From Pelobates cultripes (lineage: Eukaryota; Chordata; Amphibia; Anura; Pelobatidae): DNA of 64,000 nt. Positions within the stretch are counted from its first letter, which is position 1, and each line of letters starts with the position of its first letter. The position numbers were made by a program, and so were the translations under genes. The stretch covers positions 74,903,866-74,967,865 of the forward strand of contig OW240924.1 in NCBI GenBank assembly GCA_933207985.1. The letters run 5' to 3'. Positions 35,875 to 47,970 of this stretch are shown here, one piece after another. The notes under the pieces were generated by a model, which did not search any database, had not been told where the DNA came from, and saw only the letters and a program-made list of their open reading frames with translations.

Positions 35875-37205
35875 GTGCATAGGTGTTACTGGGGTGTGGG
35901 GTCATTACGTTTTCCTTAGGGCTCAAGACCTAGTTATTTCTGTAACTAAGCAAAACACGTGTGTTAGTGACTGTTACATTTTCCCCCCTAAAAAAAGTAA
36001 TCTGTTATCTAAACACTTGTTTCTGCATACAACATTAAAGCAAGAGAGCGCCCGTATGTTGGTTATGAATTCTTTGTTAAATAAACCTGTCTGGGGTGTA
36101 AAATAGTGTTCATTAGTATACCCACGATTCCCGTAAAAATCAGAACATTAGAACCGTTTCAGCTTACATCCAGATAATTAAAGAAAGAAGAGAGAAAGAC
36201 TGGATGTGGGGGAACGGAAGAGACTCCTCAGATTCACAGATCCAAAACCCAAGTTAGTTACCCAAGTAGCAAATGCCCATTGGCTCAGGGAGCATCACCA
36301 AACAGGCATGTCATACCATGCAACCCACACTTTCTGTTAGAGTCAAAATGATCAACGCTAATCCTTCAAACTCGTATCCCAGAATTAGTAGCGTACAACC
36401 GACTATGGCAGTGGATCCAAACTTTCTATGGATTTGCAATATCCCATCTGATTTTACAGTGAAACTTTTATTTTTTTGTGTTTGTGACGTCAGGACATAA
36501 ATTGGAGAGGAGGTACATATGTATATGGTGACAGATATGACTTGTATAATATTTCTGATTATACATATTTACTTTGACTCACAATTTGTTCACTTTCATG
36601 CACTCCCACTGCATATGGTAGACAAAAACCTGTCCAGCCACAATCCCTCTGTAGTCTGTAGGTAAAAATCCACAGTGAACCAACTTGGCAGGTGGGACAT
36701 TTTGTGTGCATATTCCTACAGGTCTATGTGAGAAAAGCCCACACTACTGTAATTTCACTAATGACACTATGCACCAGTAGAGAGACACTCTCCTGTATGA
36801 GACCCCTACATTCAGCAATTCAGCACTAGCTATATGGACAAAGAAAGGTCTTATATATTTCACACTTTCTGGATTTACTAGATAAAGAATTGTCAGTTAT
36901 TGGAATGTACATTTCATCACACATAGAAGGTCCGTAGAATAGAAGGTTAACTGTTGACTCTCTAAGATTTTTTTTTATTTTCTAGTATCTATGTATGTGT
37001 AGTGCCACGGAAATAATGGACTTGAACCAAACTCCATAGTGATTAATGTATCCATGTAAGTTTTTTTAAAAAAAGCTCAAATGTTCTCTTAAGGCTATAT
37101 TTACCAAAATAAAATAAAATTAGGAACCGTCATGTCTGATATGGATATTTTGTAGGATTGGACCGCATTCTGTTTATACGTACGTACATTATCATTTATT
37201 TACAG
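35875..37205. other. end of the large TTC6 intron
   Basis: No other exon, RNA gene or complete repeat was recognised. The frame at 36273-36500 has no splice sites or conserved look. Confidence 0.5.
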
Positions 37206-37430
37206 AGAACATGATCAGAAAACGATTCATCATTTCTGCACGGTTTTGCCCAGCCATATATTACCCAGCAACCTGCAGCTAGCTTCACGAATACATCACA
37301 CGGTGGATAGAAAAGGCCACCACATGTCTACTGCTGGTAAAGAAGACCTCCCAAACATGGATCTAAGGGAGTTCCCAACTGGTGAAAAATCCCATGACAA
37401 ATTACAGGAGGAACTAAAAGATTTCACTGG
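37206..37430 (+). CDS. TTC6: TTC6 exon 5 (residues 480-555)
   Basis: A 225-bp exon between TTTACAG and ACT GG|GTATGT. It enters in phase 2, completing Lys AA|A, and leaves with two bases of a Gly codon. The product has a His-rich conserved-looking block (QKTIHHFCTVLPSHIL, then QLASRIHHTVDRKGHH) followed by an acidic and basic helix (HDKLQEELKDFTG). The His clusters are not arranged as a recognisable zinc site. Confidence 0.85.
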
Positions 37431-37748
37431 GTATGTCTACTTCTAAAACGTGTTTATAATGGTTACAGGAATCCATATATATTTGGTGTTAATATGAAGC
37501 AATGCATAGCAGGCATTCTTAATGTATTAGAGACTGCTATTTGCATTCCTCTACATAAAGGCATGTTTCAAACATCTAAGGTTTTATGTAAGGTGTCACA
37601 ATGTGGCAACCACACCTCCTGCAACTCAACAATGCAGAGGTAGCAATCCTCCATTTCTTTTTTGTATTTTTTTTTTCTTTTTATTATTTAGTGTTGTTTT
37701 TATGCTTTGAGGTTTTCAGAGTGTCGGTACACATAGAATAGTGAGTAC

Positions 37749-38137
37749 TTAAAGGTTGTATTAGTTATGATGCGATGAGAACCCTGGCCCAGTTCCCCAG
37801 TAATGGTGGAAACTGTTTTGCCCCCTTACCTGGGTCCCCACCAGGCTCCAATACTCCCTGGTGGTCCCGTGACGTTCTCTCCGGCTTCTGTAGAGCTGCC
37901 GAAGCTGGAAACTTCGGCAGTCACCATTCATTTGCTGAGAGCAATGACCAATGACTGACATTCTGTGCAACAAAAGAACCGTAGTTTCAGGCTGGCTGAT
38001 GATACCCCATGACACCGCCAGCAGCAGAGAGGTTAATATCTGTAGGTGCAGCATTTCATAGTGAAACTCTGCACGTCCAGGCACCATGACCACTTCAAGT
38101 CACAGAAGTGGTCATGGTGCTTGGAGTAAACCTTTAA
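37749..38137. mobile_element. T2-type MITE
   Basis: The ends TTAAAGGTTGTATTAG and GGAGTAAACCTTTAA have TTAA flanks. The right end carries the hairpin GCACCATGACCACTTCAAGT...GAAGTGGTCATGGTGC, closely related to the one in the element at 14193-14912. Confidence 0.85.
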
Positions 38138-39773
38138 CATTCTTGGAAAATTCTGGTATTTTCAACAGAAACTAAAATAGGAGTACAGTGCAATGCAATT
38201 ATTAGAAATACACACCTTTCAAGGTGTCCTCTCCAAAGTATACTCGTAATATGATTTGTTGAGTTGCAGCAAAATATTTTTCAGTATAAACTTACACCTC
38301 TCTTTACCCCATTTTTTAAACCAATATTTTTTTTTTTTTCCTTTGGCTTGTTTATGAAATTTATTCAAGTTTAATTTAGAAAGACATTTCAATTACAATT
38401 TCATGTATTTGTATGTAGCGTGCAACTCGTAACCGGCCCAAACTAACAGAGGCTCTGCGGTAACTTCGTTAATAGTCAGCGAAGACAGGTGTAATTGGTT
38501 GGACACTCATTATCTCTCCTGTAGGAATGTGGCCTCTCTCAAGAAATCACTTACCCATAACTTCCCCTCCCACTCACACAAAGAGCCCCTTATAGAAAGC
38601 GTGTGCAAGGGACGCTCGAATCTCATCGTGTCAAGAACTGCCATCAGTCTTCAGCCAGCTGGCCTACACGTTACCAATTTAATGAGTGATGGATATTTGC
38701 TTTTGCCAGTCACTGTATCCAGACTCTGTTTGAAAAGAATCTGTACAAACTAGGGTGGAAGAGGACTGAAATGCATTTCTAGCTCCTTATTGCATTAAAC
38801 ATTATATTATATTTATTTTCCAATATACATGTTCCATGCACAGCTTATAATGCCACAGCTATATCATTGCATCAAATACCACCACTTCTCTAATAAATAT
38901 AATGATATACTTTGTGTTAAAGCGATAGACTTCCTTAGTATGTGTAAGTTAAAAGTAAGAAAGGTTAAATAAGAGAAATAAGACAGGAATAGCATATTTC
39001 ATAGAAGAAAGACGTGACAAATCTAGGAGAAGGATTATTAAATAGTATTTGGCATGTACGCAAACGTGGTGGAATGTATAACTCTCTGGGTATGTGTCTC
39101 CATGTTTCAACTATTGTATGAATCTCTGGGTATTAAAAGAGTATACCTCATACCTTTTCCTCCATTGTATGAAACACTGAATATAAACATTGCATACCTC
39201 CCAAGTGTCCCTCTGTTGGATGGATCTCTGAGTGCATACCACACAGTGTTCCCACTATATTAAAGTTTTGTATGGAAACTAATCGTTTTTATACATACAT
39301 CTCCAAAAAGTAGAAAGTTTGGCTACCGTGGTCTTAAATAAAAAATAAATAAATAAATAACATGGAGTAATCATACAAAATTTAAATCTTTAGACTTTTG
39401 AGACAGCCCTTCCACTGAGCAGGTGGGTGCCCAGTGGATGGGAGAATGATCTGATGGATAACATTTAGTGTTAGAATAGGATGAGATCAATGTCAAAGAT
39501 GTAGGAAATTCACAGAATGAAATCCCTGGATGGTATGCTAATGATTTGTCAAAGAGTGTTCTCAAAATAAGAATTTGACTTATTTGGGTTCCTTGACAAT
39601 GGAAAATTGAGATTAATTTAAGTATTTTGTCTCATTCTGACACACAAGAACGTATCTGTAATAACTGTGCTGTATAGCTCACAGGGTGAGCATTAGTCAG
39701 GTTTATATATTTTAGTAGTATTTAAGTGTTTGGTACCCGTTTACTTGACAAACATTCATGGTTGATGTTACAG
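38138..39773. other. TTC6 intron between exons 5 and 6
   Basis: It contains the candidate alternative exon at 38525-38753 (separate entry), a fragment related to the CATACCTCCC element near 39195-39260 (CATACCTCCCAAGTGTCCCT) and a short (AAAT)n at about 39340-39360. Nothing else is assigned. Confidence 0.5.
38525..38753 (+). other. possible alternative exon within the TTC6 intron
   Basis: Following CTCTCCTGTAG, the frame compatible with the end of exon 5 (GG|G) stays open for 75 codons (NVASLKKSLTHNFPSHSHKE and onward) to a TAG at 38751. An ATTAAA follows at about 38794. No convincing phase-2 donor would allow a join to exon 6, so if real it would be an alternative terminal exon. Coding-like composition is the only support. 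Confidence 0.2.
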
Positions 39774-39933
39774 GATTCTAGAGACGGGAGTATCTATCTC
39801 AGCGTTACAACGTCAGAACCAGACTGGGAGTGTTATCAGCAAGCCACCGCACAGTGCTCGCAGCTTGGAGGACTGGCAGAAAATTGCTGAATATTATGTA
39901 GAAGGACCACGGATGGAACTTGTTGGAGAAAAA
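39774..39933 (+). CDS. TTC6: TTC6 exon 6 (residues 555-608)
   Basis: A 160-bp exon after GATGTTACAG. Its first base completes Gly GG|G, and it ends GAA AAA|GTAAGA in phase 0. It encodes ILETGVSISALQRQNQ and the aromatic block LEDWQKIAEYYVEGPR, one of the more structured-looking segments of the N-terminal half. Phases agree on both sides. Confidence 0.87.
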
Positions 39934-40861
39934 GTAAGAGGACCTGTTTCCAAGAATAATACCCCCGAGATGGTTTTAATTTGTGTTGAAGAAGAATTAG
40001 GCTCAGCTTCTTTTTATCAGCATATAACCCTTAATTTTTAAAAGGATATGAATTCTTATTTCCACCCCTACCATTGTACAGGTCTCTGTTTTGCTAAGTC
40101 TGCCTCCTAGCACACCCTTCCTATTGTTTTCACGCAATGTTTCTCAATGTGTATCTCTGCTCTATTTTGTTATGTTTTTCTATCTCAGCCCCCAACCTGT
40201 TGACATTGTTCTACACCCAGCCCTTGAGTTGTTCTTCTCGGGTTTCCTGAACCTTCTTTGTGCCTGTCTTCCACCTCTCATACTGGTCTTACTCCATCCT
40301 AATCCCTTTAACAATATATGAAGTGTAAAGTCCTAGTATGACTGTATTTGTGGATAGGAATTTATTTTTTTCCTTAAATACTCCTCTACCTCAGCCAAAA
40401 ATTGTGTCACTCTCACTAATTTTCCATTCTGAATCTATGGTTTTCATGGAGATAGTCTACCTTTTTCTTGTCCTAACCTCTTGTTTTTCTTACGGTTTTA
40501 TCTACAGACTGGCCTTCTAGGCCTACTTGTCACAAGTATATTTCATTTTTGTCTCATAGTGGTACAATGATATATGTTTGCTTAGTTTAGACACCTTCCA
40601 AACACAAAATATATTTCAATTAGATGTTCTCTCTCCATCCATAGCAAGCAATGGCGTAAAAAAGTTTTCATTATGGACATTGTTGTCCACAAACGTAGCT
40701 TCAGAAAAAGCTCACTCCTGTGTAGTCACAAAAAGATTCAGTACTGGGAGAAAAGGAGCAAGTTACTAAACACTTTTATTTCCCCCAGGGACGCCTATAT
40801 TCTTACATGAGACTACTGTGTCTGTAACACAAACTTGTTTCCTATTCTATTTTACTCATAG

Positions 40862-40966
40862 GCAATAATGAACTCTGAGACCTTAAAGATGTTTTGGGCT
40901 CCAGCACCTCCCAAATTTTCAGCACCTCTGTCACATATTCAAAGAACTTTATTTGATAAATATGAG
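40862..40966 (+). CDS. TTC6: TTC6 exon 7 (residues 609-643), MFWAPAPPKF block
   Basis: A 105-bp phase-0 exon between TACTCATAG and GAG|GTAAGT. It encodes the motif LKMFWAPAPPKFSAPLSH followed by IQRTLFDKYE. The Trp-Ala-Pro-Ala-Pro-Pro stretch is a distinctive segment that I associate with vertebrate TTC6, and it is a main reason for the gene call. That association is from memory, not alignment. Confidence 0.87.
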
Positions 40967-41058
40967 GTAAGTTCATTGAAAGACAAACTGAGCTAAAATT
41001 CGCTGTATAGGTTATATGGCTATGTAAGTTGTAACAACAAAAAGTGCATTTGCATTTA

Positions 41059-41841
41059 TTAAAGGGGCACTCCAAGTACTAAAAGCAATTTTGGTGTATA
41101 GACCATGCCCCAGCTGATATACTGCTCAGGTCTCTGTTATTAAGAAGTTAAATGACCTTTGTTTCTGTGAATGCAGCCCCAAACACATTTCCACTGGCTG
41201 TAACTGTCAACACTAAACTAAAAGATTTAATTTTGCATGATCTTACAGCACGGTGTGTTTACTTTAGAAGTTCTTATCGCCTGCTCTTTTTTTTTAAAGT
41301 TTTTTTTAATTCTTTATTTTGTTGTGCTGTGAGCGGAAGATAGGGTTAATGTACAAATCGATGTACATTACAGTGTTATACAGTAGTCACTGAACAATTT
41401 GTGTGTTACAGCTTTTCACTTTAAAAAAAATAAATAGAAATTAACTTAACATGCGTGGGTGCCTAGGCGGTATTAGGACAGAGTAGTGAGTAGATTTACA
41501 TCTGTTGGAGAGTAAATGCCACTATCTAGGTTGTGTAGTGGTAGTGGTGGTATGATCCAGAGTTGGTGCTTTACGTATACTTTTGATCCTATGGGGAGTA
41601 ATTTAGATAAGTGCCACTCGTGGATCAATAGGGTGGATTTGTAGGTGTAATTTCGATTAGAGGTGCGTGAGAGTAGACTGTGTGAAAACTCTTCCTCCTT
41701 GTGGAGGATGTCCTGCTCTGCTAATTGAATAACTAACTCCTAAAAGTCAGAGAATTATAGTGAGACTGCAGAGGCATGGTATATACACCCCAACCACTTC
41801 ATTAAGCTAAACTTGCTTTGGTGCTTGGAGCGTCCCTTTAA
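41059..41841. mobile_element. T2-type MITE with a nested insertion
   Basis: It opens TTAAAGGGGCACTCCAAGTA and closes TGGTGCTTGGAGCGTCCCTTTAA. At about 41285-41330 a T-rich tract (TTTTTTTTAAAGTTTTTTTT) starts a nested reverse-oriented retroposon-like segment, which explains the 780-bp length. No coding sequence. Confidence 0.75.
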
Positions 41842-43376
41842 TAAAATGTATTTAAATTTCCAGTTATTTTGCTGACCCCAAGTCCTGCACCACTATTTTG
41901 TATCATAGGAAAATATAGCATGCTGGCACCAAATACATTTGAACTCATTTGTGACTTTAGAGGAGTAAATCTATCTATAAGCCGACCGTAAAATGGATAT
42001 AATAAGATGCATGAAAACTGGGGTGAAATGTCTGGTCACAAAAGGGGTATAGGACCATCGCCAGACCTCTGTGGGTGATAGGAGATCATTCGTAGTGTCT
42101 GCTTGTTTCTTAAGGAGGTGTGCCACAATGATTAGAATTGATTTTGTAATTTGGGAACACTTGATGAATCACCTGCTGAATAAGGATGTTTGTAAACTTC
42201 TTGTCATCTCCATTACATGTGAACTTCAGAGAAAGGTTTTTTTAATTACTGGCATTCTGTTTTAATTATTTGTTATCTGCTGGAATGCATTCAACCCACT
42301 CTCATTGCAAGAAACCCCTGGGTAGTTAGACTAGTAAAATTTAAAACTGAACTTTTTTTTTTCTAAATTGTATTTCAATATTTTATTATGTTTTTAGTTG
42401 TTAAAGGGAAACTGTAGTGCCAGGAATGCATCTTACTATAGCTCCCCCCTCCCTCGCTCCCCCCCAATTGGTGCAGGATCCAGAGCTGATGACCCTTACC
42501 TGGGTCCAGCGCTGATGTCCCTCGTCGTCAGCCGGTGGGGGACACCTGATGCGCATGCTGTGGGTTTTGGGTGACGCTGCACGTCCCCATACATAAAGTG
42601 AGGACATCCAGTGTCCCCTTATAGCCCGGAAGTTAACCCTCAAAGGCAATTATTGCAGTTCGTTAAAAAAAAATTATGAGCTTAATTACCGAATCTTATC
42701 GACAGAAAATAATAAAACAGAAATACCTCCCAAGGGTCATGTATCTGGTGGATGTGGTGCTACAGGGAAACTCACAGGATATAGCTATCAGAAAACACAT
42801 GCCTTATCCTAATCTCTTGCTTTCATCTTTCAAGTAAATCCGTACCCCATAACAGCAGTGTCCAGTGAAGCAGGATTTCTGTGCGCGGGGTAAAAGGGTA
42901 GGTCACTGATGTGAATCACGTAACCAGAACCGCCCTAAGGGACAAACATGCCCAAAAAAGGGGCGTGTCTGTACAAAGAATTAGATGGTCAGCTTGCCTG
43001 CATACTGTGCAGACAGCACCCTGAGCTTGGCATAAATGCGTCTAATGTTGCGCTCACTCAACGCTTTTTAAGGACTGTCCCCTAGCACTCGCTGGTCCAC
43101 TCCTCTCCTAACCTTCTCACTAGCAGGCAGAAGCTCCTCTTATACAGTCTGGGACAGAGTAAAGGTGTAGATAGTGAGTGTAGAAGAAATGGAACATGCC
43201 ACAGTGTTAGAGAGACTGAAGCAGTAAGAGCATTTACATAGTGTGCAAAGTCAGCTTTACCTTAACTAATTTCATTGTCAGCCAGTCCACATGAGTTTTG
43301 TTCCCCTATGTCCCTCGTAAGTTTCCATACCTAAGCAACAGCATGTGACGAGTATTAAAAGAGAATATAAAAATAA

Positions 43377-43380
<4 letters not shown>

Positions 43381-43428
<48 letters not shown>
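43381..43428. repeat. (TA)n microsatellite
   Basis: An uninterrupted run of about 24 TA dinucleotides. Confidence 0.95.
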
Positions 43429-43429
<1 letters not shown>

Positions 43430-43582
43430 AAAAAATACAAAATACTCCTGCACTCACGCTCTATGATCCCTTAGAAGCTGGGTGCTAGCATGCCATGGCT
43501 AGTATTATCCATCTGTCCAAAATAGGCAGCAGCACTCACGCATTAAAAGTCCAAAATGTATTAGTATAAAATATAAAAAACG

Positions 43583-43622
43583 ATCAACGTTTCAGTACTG
43601 CATAGAGGACTTTCATTTGATC
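43583..43622 (-). ncRNA. hammerhead-like motif in a Penelope-like fragment
   Basis: The minus strand reads GGATCAAATGAAAGTCCTCT, then ATGCAGTACTGAAACGTTGA. It has the TGAAACGTTGATC block seen at 47886-47898, with a degenerate stem. It is probably inactive because the CTGATGA side is altered. Confidence 0.35.
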
Positions 43623-43949
43623 CTGTCCTATTTTGGACAGATATATATATATATTTTTTTCTTCGTTTTTTTAATCAATGGGCCTATTCTATAGGCATGG
43701 GCCTGGAACTGCACCTCCATGAGCCCCTATGTTAATCCGGCCTTTGGGTTAAGGGACCTGGGACAGTGCACCCAAACCACTTCAATGAACTGAGGTGGTG
43801 TGGGTGCCTATAGTGTCCCTTTAACTATTTTATTAATATATTCAGTTTATTTTTACAACATTCAAGGACAGCTATAGTGAATCTGAGAAAATATAAATAG
43901 CCAAACATAACTAATTTTGCTTTTTGCTTCAACAAGTTCCCCAAAATAA

Positions 43950-44645
43950 AATGGTTTAGTATAATATATAAATCACTGGTAAGACCACATATTGAATATG
44001 CTGTGCAATTTTGGGCACCTGTTCTAAAGAAGGATATTATGGCACTAGAAAAAGTGCAGAGGCGGGCTACAAAATTAATAAAAGGAATGGAACATATCAG
44101 CTATGAAGAAAGGTTAACAAATTTAAACCTATTTAGTTTAGAAAAACGTCGCCTGAGAGGGGATATGATAACATTATACAATTATATTCGGGGCCAATAC
44201 AAACCATTGTGTGGAAATCTATTCACAAACCGGACTTTACATAGGACACGAGGCCATGCGTTTAGACTGGAAGAAAGAAGATTTGTCTAAGGCAAAGGAA
44301 AGGTTTTTTTACTGTAAGAACAATCAGAATGTGGAATTCTCTGCCTGAAGAAGTGGTTTTATCAGAGTCCATACAGATGTTCAAACAGCTACTAGATGCA
44401 TACTTGCAAAAACTGAATATTCAAGGATATAATCTTTCAATGTAGGGTAATAACTGCTTGATCCAAGGATTAATCTGACTGCCATTCTGGGGTCAAGAAG
44501 GAATTTTTTCCTAGCTTGTTGCAAAATTGGAAGTGCTTCAAACTGTTTTTTTGCCTTCTTTTGCCTTCTTTTGGATCAACAGCAAAAAAATGTGAGGAAG
44601 GCTGAACTTGATGGACGCAAGTCTCTTTTCAGCTATGTAACTATA
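43950..44645 (+). pseudogene. CR1-like LINE 3' fragment
   Basis: The frame 44003-44290 encodes [20 protein letters not shown], then [20 protein letters not shown], the C-terminal region of CR1-type reverse transcriptase proteins. It is followed by a 3' UTR ending CTCTTTTCAGCTATGTAACT. The 5' part with the catalytic domain is absent. It is the same family as 32457-33565 and less decayed. A GCCTTCTTTT duplication lies at about 44551-44572. Confidence 0.87.
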
Positions 44646-46445
44646 TTACCACTTTGTTTCTTAAATACAACTAATATGACTGAGACAGGGGTACTGCATT
44701 ACAAGACAGAGGAACGGTCACATTTTCTTGGTGACTGTTAAATTTGACCTCAATGCTGTTAAAAGTATGCATTGTAGGGTGAGTACAAACAAACCGGCTG
44801 CACTGATTGGTGGTGTGTTCTGCTAAGCCCTGGAGCCTTGCATACTGTAGCATTTACAGAAGGATTATCCACAGAAAGTGCTCCAACTCTAACCCAACTA
44901 CACATATGGGTGAGATCTAACTAATTACCATGCATATATAATGCCTACTATTGACTTCCAGAATGTGCACACACTGAGACTGTAAATACATTTTTTGATT
45001 CAATTTTTTATTATTTTTTTTCTTTTCTTCAATTTTTCCAACTGGCAAGAAGTCGCACTTATATGGTTCCCTGGTGCAAAGTGCAATTAGGCACTAGAAC
45101 TATTGACTGGGTTGGACTCGTTTAGGTCGCTTTATTATAATATGGTGTATTATTAACAACGTGTGTTGGTTATGTATTTAACCATTCAGCATTTTCATAT
45201 TTCTTTGACTATATTATGCAAATGATGTTAAGTACTACCGCTATTTAGTGTAAATAAGCACCAAGGATTGCCACAGTGGTTATGGTGGGATGTGGTATTT
45301 GAGTGTATTAAACTAGATGGATTTAATGGATTATCTGTTTTCTGGTATGGCAATAAAGTCTTTGAACTAGTAGTTATCTAGTGTTGAAGCATGTACTTAA
45401 ATAGATGTATTTAGTACTTCTAGAGTGCAGTATCATATATTTGTATGTTGTGCTAATCCTACCTATTTACTATGCATATGCAATCATGGTCACGTGAATG
45501 AAATCATACGTGTTATTAATTTACATCAAATGCCAGAATGACTTGGAATTTATTACAAATGTAATAAAAACGCACTATTGAAGCACCGATAGCTTACCCA
45601 TAAGAAGATACCATATGAATTTTAACCATTTTAACTAGGAAGCATGCATTACCAAAAGAGTCCAGATGATGTCACATGTGTGTTAAACAGAAAGCTGTAG
45701 AATTTTTTTTTATCACAGTATGGATAACCTAACCAGACTTGGTAAGTGTCTCTCGGGGTTTACTTACTAAAATGTGAATCACGCTCACATCAGAGATGCA
45801 GAATATTTCTATCTCTGCTGCTTCAGTCTGTTGTCAGTGCACTGTTTAGTAAATAATACCTTTAGCACTTTTTTTTCACATAGGGCAGTATTCAATCTCT
45901 TGGGTACAGCGTCCCTGCTGTAATGCATCGTGCCACCATGTAGATCTAGCTAAGAATAGCTACATTATTATTTTTTTTTACTTCTACACCTGTGAATATT
46001 CATGTTATGTTTTTTTTCTTCTGATTTTTATTCTAGGCCATGATGACCGATATTGACAGCTCTGATGTTTTATATAAATTAATATGTTTTATATGATGAA
46101 TTATATTCCCATTATATTGAGCCAGCTACCTTAGTTTTGGAACCTGAATACGCTGTACAAGCAAGCCAACCAAATAATTAGGACATAGTGCCCCTAACCA
46201 CTTATAGAGTACTGTTGGTTTATGTTTTGATAATGATCTGTTCTTTATAAACCATATTCCCAAATAGAATGCCCTCCTAAAATAAGTGACAACAGGATTG
46301 TGTAGAACTGCGAATGCTAAACTCACAATTCATACAGTTAATAACAACCATATTGTAATGAAAGCATATGCTGTGATTTGTCCACAAAAGATTAATATTG
46401 TACAATAAATAATATTTTTTTTTAAATATATTATTATGTGTTTAG
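44646..46445. other. TTC6 intron, no other gene seen
   Basis: AT-rich sequence with no exon or classifiable repeat. A few poly-T tracts (about 45005-45035 and 45970-46015). Confidence 0.5.
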
Positions 46446-46547
46446 AGCTGTATGGAAGAACAAGAAATGGGAGATGAATTATCTTTTTTAGAAGAGGAGA
46501 GTGAATCGTCAGATGAGGAAGCTGACCCAGAGACTCAAGCACTCAGA
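46446..46547 (+). CDS. TTC6: TTC6 exon 8 (residues 644-677), acidic
   Basis: A 102-bp phase-0 exon between GTGTTTAG and AGA|GTGAGT. It encodes a strongly acidic segment (MEEQEMGDELSFLEEESES, then DEEADPETQALR). Glu/Asp runs of this kind are typical of disordered linkers. The acceptor has a TTTTTTTTAAATATA tract about 30 bases upstream rather than a clean pyrimidine run. Confidence 0.8.
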
Positions 46548-47029
46548 GTGAGTAACCAGGGCCAGAGGCATACCTTCCTTACATGGCACCTGGAGTGGAA
46601 ATGTATTCTGACACCCTCCCCCAACTGCAGTTTTTTGTTTTTTTTTGTCTCACTCTACTCCCCCTAAACCCCTTGTTATTAGTTAAATTACATATATGCA
46701 ATTTAAAGGGACACTATAGTGACCAAAACAACTTTAGCTTAATTAAGCATTTTTATTGTATAGATTATGCCTCTGAAGTCTCACTGCTCAATTTTCTGCC
46801 ATTTAGGAGTTAAATCACTTTTGTTTATGCAGCCCTAGTCACACCTTTTCTGACTGTGACTGAAAAAGTCTGTTTGGAAACAAAATGGTTTAATGTTCAA
46901 TCAGATATTAACTTACTTTAAAAGTTTTTATTCCTGCTCTATAAATTAGACTTTAAATACATACAGGAGGCTCCTGCATGGTGTCAGTAACTGTCTGCCT
47001 GTGTGTGTGTGTGTGCGCATCTGCTAGTG

Positions 47030-47600
47030 AGGGAGCCTCTGTGTGTATGTGCCTGCTAGTGAGTGAGCTTGCATGTGTGTCAGTGAGCTTGTCTGTAGGG
47101 ATCATATGTGTGTGTTAGTGAGCTTGTCTGTAAGGAGCATGGGTGTGTTGGAGCCTGTCTGTGGTGAGCATGTGTGTACAGTGAGCTTGTCTGTAGTAAG
47201 CATGAGTGTGATCGTGAGCTTGTCTGTAGTGACCATATGTGTGTGTCAGTGAGCTTGTCTGTAGTGAATGTGTGTTAGTGAGCTTGTCTGTAGTGAGCAT
47301 GTGTGTGTCAGTGAGCTTGTCTGTAGTGAATATGTGTGTTAGTGAGCTCTTCTGCAGGGAGCATGTGTGTGTCAATGGTCTTGTCTGTAGGGAGAGTGTG
47401 TGCACATCAGTGAGCTTGTCTGTATTGAGCATGAGTGTGTGACAGTGAGCTTGTCTGTAGTAAGCTTGTGTGTGTTTCAGAGTTTGTCTGTACTAAATTT
47501 GTGTGTGCCAGTAACCTTGTCTGTGTGTGTCATTGAGATTGTCTGTCAATGAGCCTATTTGTGTGCATCAGTAAGATTGTCTGTGTCTGTGTGTGAGTAT
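47030..47600. repeat. degenerate TG-rich minisatellite, unit about 30-35 bp
   Basis: Repeated GTGAGCTTGTCTGTAGTGAG and CATGTGTGTGTCA, with length and sequence variation. Open frames on both strands (47115-47432 and 47239-47442) are products of the repeat. Confidence 0.85.
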
Positions 47601-47689
47601 GCTTTACTGTATAATTGAATTACCCTAAAAGAACTAATATTTTGAATTAGAAGAAGAAATGTATCAATAAAATAAATCACCAGGGCTCC

Positions 47690-47970
47690 AGTATCCAGGC
47701 AACTGAAATAGTTGGCTGCACTCTGATTTCCTTAAAACTGAACTTTTATTGAAATATTTAAGAGAAGATCAATTAAACGTTGATCTTCTCTTAAATATTT
47801 CAATAAAAGTTCCGTTTTAAGGAAATCAATGTGTCAGTCCCTCTTGTGGACTTTCGTCATGATCCTGATGCAAGTCCACAAGAGGGACTGAAACGTTGAT
47901 CTTCTCTTAAATATTTCAATAAAAGTTACATTTTAAGGAAATCCGAGAGTGCAGCCAACTATTTCAATTG
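47690..47970. mobile_element. Penelope-like fragment, inverted plus direct copies
   Basis: The unit GATCTTCTCTTAAATATTTC, followed by AATAAAAGTT, occurs three times: inverted at about 47737-47768, then direct at about 47785-47813 and 47898-47926. The outer flanks AACTGAAATAGTTGGCTGCA and TGCAGCCAACTATTTCAATT are inverted. A perfect 19-bp hairpin (47835-47853 with 47872-47890) surrounds the hammerhead-like motif. Inverted and tandem partial copies are characteristic of Penelope-like insertions. Confidence 0.6.
47862..47901 (+). ncRNA. hammerhead-like motif (best preserved)
   Basis: It reads ATCCTGATGCAAGTCCACAA, then GAGGGACTGAAACGTTGATC. CTGATG, a 5-bp stem AGTCC/GGACT, then GAAAC match the order of a hammerhead core. 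The base after CTGATG is C with an extra A, a departure from CTGATGA, so self-cleavage is uncertain. Confidence 0.45.

Larger units (their letters stand above)
42401..43824. mobile_element. composite T2-type MITE with nested insertions
   Basis: The outer ends TTAAAGGGAAACTGTAGTGC and GCCTATAGTGTCCCTTTAA are intact and 1.4 kb apart. Inside are a CpG-containing core, unassigned sequence at 42660-43370, a (TA)n microsatellite (43381-43428) and a Penelope-like fragment (about 43430-43630). The nesting order shows the MITE is older than the other insertions. Confidence 0.75.

Noticed and set aside
42401..43824. A possible gene between the two T2 ends
   Set aside because: The interior is a CpG-containing MITE core, a (TA)n run and a Penelope-like fragment; no frame or splice structure.
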